A stretch of DNA of 64,000 nucleotides, from assembly GCA_016190205.1 (NCBI GenBank), contig JACPQZ010000045.1:62001-126000 (forward strand), given 5' to 3'. The DNA comes from Candidatus Omnitrophota bacterium (GTDB lineage: Bacteria > Omnitrophota > JACPQZ01). Below, piece by piece: positions 8,276-16,911 of this stretch. The position numbers and the translations under genes were made by a program. Under the pieces are notes generated by a model, which searched no databases, was not told the origin of the DNA, and saw only the letters and a list, made by a program, of their open reading frames with translations. Each line of letters starts with the position of its first letter. Position 1 is the stretch's first letter.

Positions 8276-10098
8276 TCCCCGAAACCCACCTCGCGGCCCT
8301 CTTTTTTAACCGCGTCCAGCGCTGGCCGGACCGGCCCCTCCTTTCCTGGCGCAAAGGCGGCCATACGCTTCGCTGGACCTGGCAGGAGACCGCTGACCAG
8401 GTCACCGCCATCGCCCACTTTCTGGTAGGACTCAAAATAGGACCCCAGGAACCCTGCGGCCTTATTTCGGAGAACCGCCCCGAGTGGAGCTGGGTAGACC
8501 TGGGGGTTCTGACATCGGCAAACTATGACGTACCGCTTTACCCGACGTCCACCTCCGAGGAAATTCTCTACTGCCTCAATGACTGCCGTGCCCGCATCCT
8601 CTTCCTCTCCAGCGAAGAACAGCTTCAGAAGATTGCCGCCGTCGAGGGATTTTTCAAGTATCTTCGTACGGTGGTGACATTTGATCCTGTCCCGGCACGC
8701 CTGAAGAAACTAAAACAGATACTGCTTTCAGAAATCCTGAAGGAAGGGGCGCGCCTCGCAGGAGGAGGTCCCGCCGAACAGTTCTCCGGAGCGCTTGCGA
8801 CGATTGAACCGCACGCCTTGGCAAGTGTGATCTACACCTCCGGCACGACGGGGACCCCGAAAGGCGTTATGCTGACCCACGACAATATTCTCTTCAACGT
8901 TGAATCATCAAGCCAGATGCTTCCTATCACTGAAGCCGATGTCTATCTCTCATTCCTGCCCTTAAACCACGTATTTGAACGCATGGCGGGTCTGTACCTC
9001 ATGATGAAGCAGGGGGCTCAAATCACCTACGTGGAAAAGCTGGATACGCTCGCTCAAGAAATTCCAATCGTGCGGCCCACCTTGATGTGCGGCGTCCCCC
9101 GCTTTTTCGAAAAAATCCAAAACGGCATTCGGACTAAGGTGGCTCAAGGGGGCCCTGTCAAACAAAAACTCTTTCAAAGGACCCTTGATCTTGGGCGGAA
9201 GAGAGTGTGCGCCCTCGAGCGGGGCGAGGGCCTGTCATTCTTAGAGCGCCTGGAGACAGCTCTTTTAAACCGTCTGGTGGCGAGCAAGGTGAGGAGGGGG
9301 TTCGGGGGCCGCCTGCGCTTTTTTGTGAGCGGGGGAGCCGCGCTGGGCCGCGCCCTCCCAGAATTTTTTTACGCGCTGGGCCTTACCATCTTGGAAGGTT
9401 ATGGACTTACCGAGACATCCCCCGTGATTACGGTAAACCGGCCGGACCGCTTTCGCTTCGGGACCGTGGGTCTCGCCATACCCGGCGTTGAGGTCAGGAT
9501 CGCCCCCGACGGCGAGATCCTGACGAGAGGGCGGCACGTCATGAAGGGCTATCTGGGACGCGAGGAAGACACGAGGGCCGTCATTGAAGACGGCTGGTTT
9601 GCTACTGGGGACATCGGACAGCTCGACAAGGATGGCTTTCTCACGATCACAGACCGCAAGAAAGACCTGATCGTTACTTCGGGGGGGAAGAAGGTCGCCC
9701 CCCAGCTCTTGGAAAATCTTCTCAAGGCCGATCCAGCCATCCTTCAGGTGCACCTCCATGGCAATGCGCGGCGCTACATGACTGCCTTGGTGGTTCCCAA
9801 TTTTGAAGTGCTTGTCAAAAAGGCAGAGGAGCGATCCATAGCTTATTCCAACCCAAAAGATCTCGTCGAAAATAAGGACATTCAAAACTGGATGGCGTCA
9901 TCCATCGCCGAGAGGCTTCAGGCTGTTGCCCCCTACCAAAAGATAAAGTACATCCAAATTCTTGCGGACGAATTTACCCTGGAAAAGGGGGAACTCACCC
10001 CCACCCTAAAGCTCAAGAGAAGGGTGATTGACGAACGTTACCAGAGACTCATCGATGGGATGTACCAGGATCCACCTCAAGGTATAGCCGTCCCGTGA
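8272..10098 (+). CDS. Long-chain acyl-CoA synthetase (AMP-forming)
   Basis: ANL-superfamily ligase of 608 residues activating fatty acids to acyl-CoA through an acyl-AMP. GTG 8272 overlaps the hydratase stop. The AMP-binding P-loop VIYTSGTTGTPKGVML lies near residue 188, then GYGLTETSPVI near 380, and the hinge with FATGDIGQLDKDGF and TDRKKDLIVTSGGKK near 445-465. Length fits the FAA1/FadD15-like branch. Its place between a hydratase and a lipase-like hydrolase suggests lipid-derived fatty acids as substrates. Confidence 0.9.
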   Translation: MIPETHLAALFFNRVQRWPDRPLLSWRKGGHTLRWTWQETADQVTAIAHFLVGLKIGPQEPCGLISENRPEWSWVDLGVLTSANYDVPLYPTSTSEEILYCLNDCRARILFLSSEEQLQKIAAVEGFFKYLRTVVTFDPVPARLKKLKQILLSEILKEGARLAGGGPAEQFSGALATIEPHALASVIYTSGTTGTPKGVMLTHDNILFNVESSSQMLPITEADVYLSFLPLNHVFERMAGLYLMMKQGAQITYVEKLDTLAQEIPIVRPTLMCGVPRFFEKIQNGIRTKVAQGGPVKQKLFQRTLDLGRKRVCALERGEGLSFLERLETALLNRLVASKVRRGFGGRLRFFVSGGAALGRALPEFFYALGLTILEGYGLTETSPVITVNRPDRFRFGTVGLAIPGVEVRIAPDGEILTRGRHVMKGYLGREEDTRAVIEDGWFATGDIGQLDKDGFLTITDRKKDLIVTSGGKKVAPQLLENLLKADPAILQVHLHGNARRYMTALVVPNFEVLVKKAEERSIAYSNPKDLVENKDIQNWMASSIAERLQAVAPYQKIKYIQILADEFTLEKGELTPTLKLKRRVIDERYQRLIDGMYQDPPQGIAVP

Positions 10099-10934
10099 TC
10101 ACAGGGTCCTCCTGGCAAGAAGAGTGTGTTCAAGCTCCAGACGGCGGAAGGCTTTTCCAGCGCGCTCACCGAGTTGAGAACCCACAGAAAACCCTCCTCG
10201 TCATTCACGGCCTCGGGGAGCATGGAGGCCGGTATGAACCCCTGGCGAGCATCCTGGCCCAACGCGGCATATCCACGTATTGTCCTGATTTAAGGGGTCA
10301 TGGCAGGAGCCCGGGACAACGCGGACACCTCTTAAGCTGGGATACCCTCATGCAGGATGTCGGCTCCTGCCTCGCCTCAATCCAAGTTCAAGTCGCCAAA
10401 ACCCCTGTAGTCATCCTCGGCCACAGCCTGGGAGGGCTCATCGCCATCCGGTCGGCGGGGATGTTCCAGGAGCGCCTGGCTGCCCTCATCTTAAGCGCAC
10501 CCTATCTGGGTCTTGCGAGACCCGTTCCTTATTCCCTGCGGCTTTTGGTGCATGCCCTCAACGCATTCGTTCCCCGTCTTCCTTTAAAAAACGGCGTTGA
10601 CCCGAGAAACCTATCTCACATCGAGAGCGAGGTGAAGGCCTATCGGGAGGACCCCCTGGTGCATCCCTGGATCACACCGCGTTCCTTCACGGAGATTGAG
10701 AAGGCCATCCGGGAGGCAGCAGACGATGCGCAGCGCATTCGTATCCCGACGCTCCTCATCTTGCCGGGCCGCGACGCCATCTGCTCAACTGCCGCCTCAC
10801 TGGAGTGGTTTAAGCTCCTGCGGAGTCCGCGCAAGCAAGCAATCGTCTACCCCGAAAGCCTCCATGAGCCTCTCAATGACCTTGACCGCAACCGCTTCCT
10901 GGGTGACGTAGTCCGCTGGCTGGGTGAAATATGA
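10095..10934 (+). CDS. Alpha/beta hydrolase, monoacylglycerol lipase-like
   Basis: Serine hydrolase of 279 residues starting at GTG 10095 over the ligase stop. The oxyanion segment HGLGEHGGRYEPLA (about 36-49) and nucleophile S111 in GHSLGG are characteristic of the monoacylglycerol lipase/lysophospholipase subfamily. The Asp of LPGRDAI and His of ESLHEPLND supply the rest of the triad. No signal peptide, so cytoplasmic. With the adjacent acyl-CoA ligase it could release and activate fatty acids; the released glycerol would suit glycerol kinase at 1224. That pathway link is inference. Confidence 0.85.
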   Translation: MITGSSWQEECVQAPDGGRLFQRAHRVENPQKTLLVIHGLGEHGGRYEPLASILAQRGISTYCPDLRGHGRSPGQRGHLLSWDTLMQDVGSCLASIQVQVAKTPVVILGHSLGGLIAIRSAGMFQERLAALILSAPYLGLARPVPYSLRLLVHALNAFVPRLPLKNGVDPRNLSHIESEVKAYREDPLVHPWITPRSFTEIEKAIREAADDAQRIRIPTLLILPGRDAICSTAASLEWFKLLRSPRKQAIVYPESLHEPLNDLDRNRFLGDVVRWLGEI

Positions 10935-12277
10935 CCGTAGAATTTATGGACCGGTTCATGAGCTGGGTGCATGATGAGAACGCCATCTGGGTACATATGG
11001 GGCCGCAGGCGCGAGAGGCCCTCGGCATGCCCGCCTTTCAGCCTCTACCCTTTATTCGCGGCGCGTCCCTGCCTGAGCTTAAACACTGGCTTTCCGGATC
11101 CCGCCGACCGGTGCACTGCCTGCCCTATGAAGCCATGCCCCTTTTGGAAGATATGGCGCGGGAATACACCGACCTGCGCATCCTCTGCCCTCCGCAGCGC
11201 ATCAAGGCCAAATTTGACGATAGGGCATTTGTCCGCGATATGCTTCCCCGCATAGGAGTCCGGACGCTTCGCGGGGAAGGCGCGCAACTGGACGTCCTTG
11301 ATTTTCGTGCCTGTACAGAACATTATGGTGTTCCGTTCGCGATTCAATTTCCATACCGCACCGGCAAAGAAGTGCATGCGGTGACCGACCCCCGAGACCT
11401 CAAGTCGCTCAAGGAAAAATTTGGCGGCATTCCCGTCCATGTTACGGTGTACGCCGCCGGCCCCTTCATCAACACGCACGCCGTCATCCTGGAAGACCGC
11501 CGGGGCCTTCACGTGCTCGCGGGCCCTCTATCTGTAGAGTTCAGAGGCAACCGCGAGACCTCCCCCGCGGGCATCACTCCTATCGGAAGTGATTTTCGGG
11601 CCATGGAAAGAATCCCCTTGGCGAGACTGATTGAAATTCAACAGCTCGCACGTCGCATCGGCAAGTGGATGGCGGAGCAGGGTTATCGGGGGCTCTACGG
11701 TGCCGATTTCTCGGTCGGCGACCACGCGACCCTCGTTGCGCTCCGGCCCTCGTTGCAACCCTCCACTTCGCTCGTGACGCAGCTCTGTTACGAAAGGAAG
11801 GAGGCGCTTCATCTGGCCGCACACATGGCCCAATTTTTTCCGAGCGCCCCAAGACCCACGCCCCGGGAAAGGTCTCGTCAATATGAACTCTCCTTCGTCC
11901 CTCTTAAAGGCTCCCAGCTCATCCTGTACAATGATGGCAGTGAAAATCTGCGTGTGACAAACTCCCTGCGGGAGGGAGTCTACCGCCCGGGGGCGGGAGC
12001 GCCCCGTTATATACGTCCGGGCGCGTCCATCTCGGAGCTCAAAGACGAACAGGAATTCCTGATCCTGTGCGGGTCACCCGGACGGGCCGAACTCTTTGAC
12101 CCAGGGGCCCGGCTCATCACCCTTCAGGCCAGGACCTCGTTTTTCGCACCTGATTTGAAGAATCTTACACCCCGGTTCCGCGGGCTTTGCGACGAGCTGA
12201 TCCGAACCTTAAACCCTAAACCGGAGAAAGGTCTTGTAGCGGATTCAGCACTCTTGTATACTAACAGTGATACGTAA
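10931..12277 (+). CDS. Uncharacterised protein with ATP-grasp-like segment
   Basis: Protein of 448 residues, coupled to the hydrolase by an ATGA overlap. The middle part has features of ATP-grasp enzymes: KAKFDDRAFVRDML near 96-109, a conserved-looking PFAIQFPYRTGKEVHAV segment where a nucleotide-binding Lys is expected, and YRGLYGADFSV near 255. The C-terminal ~150 residues are a separate beta-rich region. I do not recognise the exact family. If it is an ATP-grasp enzyme it would form an acid-amine or acid-thiol bond; the substrate is unknown. Membership in the acyl-CoA operon is the best clue. Confidence 0.5.
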   Translation: MTVEFMDRFMSWVHDENAIWVHMGPQAREALGMPAFQPLPFIRGASLPELKHWLSGSRRPVHCLPYEAMPLLEDMAREYTDLRILCPPQRIKAKFDDRAFVRDMLPRIGVRTLRGEGAQLDVLDFRACTEHYGVPFAIQFPYRTGKEVHAVTDPRDLKSLKEKFGGIPVHVTVYAAGPFINTHAVILEDRRGLHVLAGPLSVEFRGNRETSPAGITPIGSDFRAMERIPLARLIEIQQLARRIGKWMAEQGYRGLYGADFSVGDHATLVALRPSLQPSTSLVTQLCYERKEALHLAAHMAQFFPSAPRPTPRERSRQYELSFVPLKGSQLILYNDGSENLRVTNSLREGVYRPGAGAPRYIRPGASISELKDEQEFLILCGSPGRAELFDPGARLITLQARTSFFAPDLKNLTPRFRGLCDELIRTLNPKPEKGLVADSALLYTNSDT

Positions 12278-12317
12278 ACAATCCGATCAGGCTAACGGCG
12301 ATGCCTGACAAAATGCC

Positions 12318-13808
12318 ATGCCCCCAACATACCGTAACTATATAGACGGTAAGTGGATCCCGTCAACTTCCTGCCACGTTATCCGAGACTTAAACCCCGC
12401 TGATTTTAGAGACTGTCTGGGCGAGTTTCCCGAATCGGGACCGGATGAAATCAGCCAAGCAGTCCGCGCAGCCCACAGGGCCTTTGCATCCTGGAGACGT
12501 GTCCCCGCGCCCGCAAGGGGAGAATTCGTGGCGCGCTGGGGGGAGCTCATTGCGCGCGATGAGGAAGCGCTCGCCCGCCTCATTACGATGGAAAACGGCA
12601 AGACGCTTCAGGAATCGAAAAGCGAAGTGAAGGAGGCCTTCGACTTCGCACGCTTCATGAGCGCCCAGGCCCGCCTCATCGAAGGGTCCACATTTCCTTC
12701 TCAGCATGAACGTCGTCTGCTCATGACGTTAAGACAGCCTGTCGGCGTGACGGCCCTGATCACCCCCTGGAATTTTCCGATTCTGATACCCTGCTGGAAG
12801 CTGTTTCCAGCCCTCATCTGCGGCAATACCGTTATCCTCAAGCCTGCTGAAGAGTGCCCGCTCGCAGCCCACCGCCTGGTTGAACTCGCCGCCGAGGCGG
12901 GCCTCGCGCCCGGGGTAGTCAACTTGATACATGGCTCCGGAGAGGGGACCGGGCGGACCCTCGTCAAACACCCCGGAGTGGCCCTCGTATCCTTCACCGG
13001 CTCTACAGAAACGGGCCGCCGGATTGCCCAAGAGTGTGCGCTCAGCCTCAAGCGCCACGTCCTCGAGCTGGGCGGCAAAAACGCGCAGATCGTGCTCGCA
13101 GACGCGGATCTTACGGAAGCAGTCGAGGGGGCCGTCGTCGGGGCTTACAAAACGACAGGCCAGCGCTGTACGGCAACCAGCCGAATCATTGTGGAACAGA
13201 CCGTAGCCGGCTCATTCAGTGAACGCTTTCTGGAACGCACGAAACAGATACGCGTGGGTAACGGGCTCGACGCGAATGTCGACATGGGCCCGCTGGTCAG
13301 CGAATCCAGGCGCAAGCGGGTCCACGCCTATGTCGAAGCGGGACGGCGGGAGGGGGCCCATTTGCTTCTGGGCGGTTACTTCTACGAGAGCGAGCCGTTG
13401 GCCCAGGGCGCCTTTTATCCCCCTACGGTGTTTGACTCGGTCAAACCCGGTATGGCCATCGCCCGGGAGGAAATCTTCGGGCCCGTAATCTGCCTCATGG
13501 AAGCGGAAGATCTCGAGGCGGCCCTATTAGACTTAAACAATAACCCCTACGGACTTTCCGCCTCCGTCTATACCAGTAACATGCACACGGCGCTCGAGGC
13601 AGTGGAGCGCATTGAGGCGGGTCTCGTGTACATCAACAGCCCAACCACGGGATCGGAGCTCCATATGCCTTTTGGCGGGGTAAAGGCAACGGGTGACGGA
13701 CACCGCGAGGCGGGCCGCTACGGCTTGAACATTTTCAGCGAGTGGAAAAGCGCGTATATCAACTATGGGCGGCGCGTCTCAAGGGTCGAGCTTCAAACCC
13801 CTGCATGA
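12318..13808 (+). CDS. NAD(P)-dependent aldehyde dehydrogenase
   Basis: ALDH-superfamily enzyme of 496 residues oxidising an aldehyde to its acid. The catalytic Cys is C284 in GQRCTATSR, the general base is E250 in LELGGKN, and the nucleotide-binding ITPWNFPI and SFTGSTETGRRIA motifs are present. Overall it is closest to succinate-semialdehyde or ketoglutarate-semialdehyde-type ALDHs, but the substrate is not decidable here. A fatty-aldehyde role is possible from its neighbours. The stop overlaps the next start (ATGA at 13805). Confidence 0.88.
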   Translation: MPPTYRNYIDGKWIPSTSCHVIRDLNPADFRDCLGEFPESGPDEISQAVRAAHRAFASWRRVPAPARGEFVARWGELIARDEEALARLITMENGKTLQESKSEVKEAFDFARFMSAQARLIEGSTFPSQHERRLLMTLRQPVGVTALITPWNFPILIPCWKLFPALICGNTVILKPAEECPLAAHRLVELAAEAGLAPGVVNLIHGSGEGTGRTLVKHPGVALVSFTGSTETGRRIAQECALSLKRHVLELGGKNAQIVLADADLTEAVEGAVVGAYKTTGQRCTATSRIIVEQTVAGSFSERFLERTKQIRVGNGLDANVDMGPLVSESRRKRVHAYVEAGRREGAHLLLGGYFYESEPLAQGAFYPPTVFDSVKPGMAIAREEIFGPVICLMEAEDLEAALLDLNNNPYGLSASVYTSNMHTALEAVERIEAGLVYINSPTTGSELHMPFGGVKATGDGHREAGRYGLNIFSEWKSAYINYGRRVSRVELQTPA

Positions 13809-14143
13809 AGCTCGCCCTTTCACTACTCGCCGCGGCGATCTTGTCGGCTGGCTGTATCGCGCGAACACTGTATGTAAAATCGTCCCCGCCGGGGGCGGCG
13901 ATCACCGTCAACCACGAGCTGAAGGGGACGACCCCCCTCACGCTGCCGTTTGATTACTACGGCACGTACCGTCTGCGGTTCGAACTGGAGGGGTACGAAC
14001 CACTGGAGGTTAAGGAGAAAATCAAGGGTCCTTGGTATGATTGGTTTCCCATAGACCTGGTAACCGAAATCTTACCGCTCGACTTAAAGGTGGAACGCAG
14101 CCTGACTTATAACCTGGCAGAAAAGAAAACACTAGAGCCCTAG
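13805..14143 (+). CDS. PEGA-domain lipoprotein
   Basis: This 112-residue protein has a lipoprotein signal: hydrophobic LALSLLAAAIL followed by the lipobox LSAGC with the lipidated Cys at residue 17. The mature part contains VKSSPPGAAITVNHELKGT and the Y-R-L-R-F-E-L-x-GY pattern of PEGA domains, small beta-sandwich modules on envelope proteins. Start ATG 13805 overlaps the ALDH stop. Its partner is unknown; two PilZ genes follow. Confidence 0.75.
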   Translation: MKLALSLLAAAILSAGCIARTLYVKSSPPGAAITVNHELKGTTPLTLPFDYYGTYRLRFELEGYEPLEVKEKIKGPWYDWFPIDLVTEILPLDLKVERSLTYNLAEKKTLEP

Positions 14144-14157
14144 AGGAGGGGTCCTCC

Positions 14158-14523
14158 ATGGAAACCGCCGTTCAAGAAAGAAGGGAATCTCAACGCTTGC
14201 CGGATTCCCTTGTTGTCCGGCACCGGGTACTGGGGTCAAGGTCAAACAAGGAACGCTCGGTCACTAAGAACTTGAGTTTTCACGGCGTGGGTCTTCCTAC
14301 CAGCCGGCGCCTGTCCCTTCGGTCGGTGGTAGAGATGGAAATTATCATCCCCATGCAAATCCTGCCGATCTTTGCCCTGGGTGAAGTCATGTGGATGAAG
14401 GAGACCTGGGAGAACGCGCGCCGTTTGTATGACATCGGCCTTCGCATCACAGACATCGACGAGTTTGACGAAGACAGAATTCAAAAATATATTCAGGTAC
14501 GTTCCTGCGAGACCCAAGGATGA
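14158..14523 (+). CDS. PilZ-domain protein (putative c-di-GMP effector)
   Basis: Protein of 121 residues with the two c-di-GMP contact motifs of PilZ: R-x-x-x-R at R9-R13 (RRESQR) and N-x-S-x-x-G as NLSFHGVGL. Beta strands follow in the normal order, and there is little else than the PilZ core. It starts at ATG 14158 after GAGGAGG at 14143-14149 and overlaps the next gene by 4 bp. A tandem PilZ pair suggests paired effectors; targets are unknown. Confidence 0.8.
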   Translation: METAVQERRESQRLPDSLVVRHRVLGSRSNKERSVTKNLSFHGVGLPTSRRLSLRSVVEMEIIIPMQILPIFALGEVMWMKETWENARRLYDIGLRITDIDEFDEDRIQKYIQVRSCETQG

Positions 14524-14876
14524 AACAGGACCACCGTAAATTCCTGCGTTTCGAGGCCCCCCTGGACGCCCGCCTCCGTGTCCACGGCGAGAGGTCGCCG
14601 GCCCCCACTCCCATCCATGACGTCAGTAAGGAGGGTCTGCGACTCACTGCAAAACAAGTACTGCCCCAGGGGACAGAGGTCAAGCTGGAGATCATCCTCC
14701 CGGGAGAGCTGGTTCCTTTGTTCGCAGAGGCCCGTGTGCGCTGGTGCCAGCCGGCCCGGGAAGCGTGGCGCAGGGAGCATGACACAGGTTTGGAGATTAC
14801 ACGTATGGATCCTTTTGACCGCTCCCGGTTGCTCGATTTTGCGTACGAGAAATGGTTGCACACCCACATTCGCTGA
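14520..14876 (+). CDS. PilZ-domain protein (putative c-di-GMP effector)
   Basis: Second PilZ gene of the pair, 118 residues, coupled by ATGA at 14520. Motifs are R6-K-F-L-R10 and DVSKEGLRL (D-x-S-x-x-G). The strand with VKLEIILPGELVPLFAEARVRW matches the PilZ barrel, where many family members read ALGEVVW. The C-terminal ~20 residues form a helix ending in HTHIR. The promoter of the following TIGR04073 gene overlaps the end of this one. Confidence 0.8.
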   Translation: MKQDHRKFLRFEAPLDARLRVHGERSPAPTPIHDVSKEGLRLTAKQVLPQGTEVKLEIILPGELVPLFAEARVRWCQPAREAWRREHDTGLEITRMDPFDRSRLLDFAYEKWLHTHIR

Positions 14877-14884
14877 TGTATAAT
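14856..14884 (+). promoter_or_regulatory. Sigma-70-type promoter for the TIGR04073 gene
   Basis: TTGCAC at 14856-14861, a 17-bp spacer and a perfect TATAAT at 14879-14884. The expected start of transcription near 14891 leaves a ~59-base leader before ATG 14950, with GGGGGAGG just upstream of the start codon. Confidence 0.7.
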
Positions 14885-14949
14885 AACGCCACTTTATACG
14901 TCTATCCTAAAGTCAATGCGTTATGCATCGTTATGGGGGAGGATAACAC

Positions 14950-15288
14950 ATGAAGCATGGGCTCGTAAAAATCACATCCCGAGCTGCCATCGTCCTATCG
15001 CTGGCCCTTGTCCTGGGTCCTATTTGTCAGGCAGAGGCGGCGGATAATGCCGGTGGTAAGTTCGGGCGCGGTCTCGTCAACGTGGCGACCGGGTGGATGG
15101 AAGTATTCGCCAATATCATTGAGGTTTCCAAGGAGGAGAATCCCTTCCTGGGAATCACAGTAGGTACAGTTAAGGGTGTGGGCATGACACTGGCCCGCAC
15201 GGGGAGTGGTCTTTTTGACGTTATTACAGCTCCCTTTGAACCATACGACGAGCCTTTGGTGACGCCTGATTACGTCTGGAGTGAATAG
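14950..15288 (+). CDS. TIGR04073-type exported protein, paralogue 1
   Basis: This 112-residue protein has an N-terminal signal peptide (AAIVLSLALVLGPICQAEA) with likely cleavage after AEA near residue 31. The mature part has the pattern of this small family: KFGRGLVNVATGWMEVF, then GTVKGVGMTLARTGSGLFDVITAPF, ending in a Pro/Asp-rich tail. TIGR04073 proteins are described as associated with exosortase systems; the molecular role is not known. Two more copies lie at 27229 and 40496. It is monocistronic here, between its own promoter and a terminator. Confidence 0.8.
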   Translation: MKHGLVKITSRAAIVLSLALVLGPICQAEAADNAGGKFGRGLVNVATGWMEVFANIIEVSKEENPFLGITVGTVKGVGMTLARTGSGLFDVITAPFEPYDEPLVTPDYVWSE

Positions 15289-15310
15289 CAGTAATTTCCA
15301 GTTTCATAAA

Positions 15311-15340
15311 AAGGGTTCCCTTCAAGGGAACTCTTTTTTT
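15311..15340 (+). terminator. Rho-independent terminator
   Basis: Stem AAGGGTTCCC/GGGAACTCTT with a four-base loop (TTCA) followed by a run of seven T. It closes the TIGR04073 unit 22 bases after its stop codon. Confidence 0.85.
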
Positions 15341-15407
15341 GCTTTGTCTTAAAGACATTAGTAAATAAAAGTAAACATATTTATTATGACCTTTTGCGAC
15401 CCAGATC

Positions 15408-15437
15408 TTGACTTTGCATAAAAAAACCAGGTATTTT
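15408..15437 (+). promoter_or_regulatory. Promoter for the HD-GYP-like gene
   Basis: TTGACT at 15408-15413, an 18-bp spacer rich in A, and TATTTT at 15432-15437. The leader to ATG 15468 would be ~24 bases and carries AGGGGG at 15459-15464. The surrounding 100 bases are AT-rich and contain no gene. Confidence 0.6.
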
Positions 15438-15467
15438 TGAAGTGAACGATAACCTATTAGGGGGTTT

Positions 15468-16571
15468 ATGGAACGGGCAATCCTGGTATTAGAATCGGGC
15501 ACCAAGCGAATCATCGATTTTAACCATCATACCATCCGCCTGCTTCGTTTCGTCCCGAAGGAGCTCCTGGCGCTTTCATTCCAGGACTTTTTCTCTCGCG
15601 ACGTAAAGGATTTCGTCTTGGAGGGGTACCTGAAGGCCCTCCACAAATCTCAATGCCGTGTGGATCAGGTCCTGATCAACCGAAAAGACGGTCCGCCCGT
15701 ACCTGTAAGCATAGAATATCAATGTCCAGATCCCAAGGGGAACGTGACGGTAATTATTTACCCCCTGTCAGACCAAAACGGCAACGGGGAATGGGATCCG
15801 CAGCAGGAGCTTACAGAGCTCCGGCAGGCATACCGGCGCCTTTCGGACTTGAACCTAACACTGAAGAAGAGGATTACACACCTGGCAGAGGTGCTCGCGC
15901 TTGCGGACGCCCGTTTCGATTCCGCGCAGGATGAGATGACAGAATCCCTCAGACAAAAGGAGGGCACGAAGAAAGAATGCCTGTCTCTCATGGCTTCGAT
16001 CATCCGCTCCGTGGAAGAGCGCGATCCTTTGTCACGCGGCCACTCAGACCGCGTGGTGGTCTTCGCCTTCGAGATTGCGCAGGCCCTCAAACGCCCGGAA
16101 AAGGAGCTGGACATCATTCACAATTACGGAGCGCTTTACGACATCGGTAAGGTGGGCATTGCGGAGGCCACGCTCACCAAACAAAACCCGCTGACCGACG
16201 AAGAAAGGCTTCTCATCACGGATCACCCTGTGATCGGAACAAGAATCTTAAAGCACATACCGTGGATGGAGCCTGGTCTTGACCTCGTCCGACACCATCA
16301 TGAGCGTTATGACGGATCCGGGTATCCCGATGGTCTCAAGGGCAAAGACATCCCGCTCCTGGCGCGTATTTTCATGGTCGCCGATGCCTTTGAGGCCATG
16401 ACCCGTGACCGCGCGTACCGCAGGCGCCTTCCGGTCTTCAAGGCTATTCAGGAACTGGAACGACTTCAGGGAGCGCAGTTTGATCCCGGCATCGTAGATA
16501 CCTTCAAAAACAAAGTCCTCTCATCTCAACCCCACCTCCTCAACGAAACGAACGACGAATCCGCAGCCTGA
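15468..16571 (+). CDS. PAS-like/HD-GYP-type protein with altered HD motif
   Basis: Protein of 367 residues. The N-terminal ~110 residues resemble a PAS fold (LLRFVPKELLALSFQDFF), followed by a coiled coil (~115-170) and an HD-GYP domain (~175-345). HD-GYP enzymes hydrolyse c-di-GMP at a two- or three-metal site. The GYP segment HHHERYDGSGYPDGL and RGHSDRV are intact, but the defining His-Asp pair reads Tyr224-Asp225 (ALYDIGKVG instead of HDIGK). Loss of this metal ligand should weaken or abolish catalysis, so it may be a c-di-GMP sensor or scaffold. Its stop codon lies inside a repeat element. Confidence 0.85.
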   Translation: MERAILVLESGTKRIIDFNHHTIRLLRFVPKELLALSFQDFFSRDVKDFVLEGYLKALHKSQCRVDQVLINRKDGPPVPVSIEYQCPDPKGNVTVIIYPLSDQNGNGEWDPQQELTELRQAYRRLSDLNLTLKKRITHLAEVLALADARFDSAQDEMTESLRQKEGTKKECLSLMASIIRSVEERDPLSRGHSDRVVVFAFEIAQALKRPEKELDIIHNYGALYDIGKVGIAEATLTKQNPLTDEERLLITDHPVIGTRILKHIPWMEPGLDLVRHHHERYDGSGYPDGLKGKDIPLLARIFMVADAFEAMTRDRAYRRRLPVFKAIQELERLQGAQFDPGIVDTFKNKVLSSQPHLLNETNDESAA

Positions 16572-16818
16572 GAAAACTTGAGACTATAGACCTGAGACCC
16601 GAGACCCAAAGTCAAAGGTACAGCTGCCCGCCGCCTTGCCAGTTTCTTGTCTCGTGTCTCTTGTCTCGTGTCTCTTGTCTCGTGTCTAAAGTCTCCTTAG
16701 CCTGAGAAGACTTGAGACTATAGACCTGAGACCCGAGACCCAAAGTCAAAGGTACTGCTGCCCGCCGCCTTGCCAGTTTCTTGTCTCGTGTCTCTTGTCT
16801 CGTGTCTAAAGTCTCCTT
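16565..16818. repeat. Tandemly duplicated heptad-repeat hairpin element (134 + 120 bp)
   Basis: Two direct copies, 16565-16698 and 16699-16818, differ by two substitutions and one 14-bp unit (two heptads). Each has a left arm of GAGAC-type units and a right arm of GTCTCGT/GTCTCTT heptads that can pair around a GCCCGCCGCC centre. The first copy contains the stop codon of the HD-GYP-like gene. This element fills most of the 340-bp gap before the glycine-cleavage operon; the rest is promoter and leader. Confidence 0.85.
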
Positions 16819-16822
16819 GCGA

Positions 16823-16851
16823 TTGACTTCACGAGCAGTCTATGATATTTT
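16823..16851 (+). promoter_or_regulatory. Promoter of the glycine-cleavage operon
   Basis: TTGACT at 16823-16828, 17-bp spacer, TATTTT at 16846-16851, directly after the duplicated repeat. The leader to 16912 is ~53 bases and shows no glycine-riboswitch core and no strong ribosome-binding site. Confidence 0.6.
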
Positions 16852-16911
16852 GACGGTGCCGTTACCTGCCGGCTGACCTCTTTTTGACTACCTGACAACG
16901 TTAGCAAGTGA

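Noticed and set aside
16852-16911. Possible glycine riboswitch before the glycine-cleavage operon
   Set aside because: The leader is only ~53 bases, and none of the conserved glycine-aptamer segments is present.
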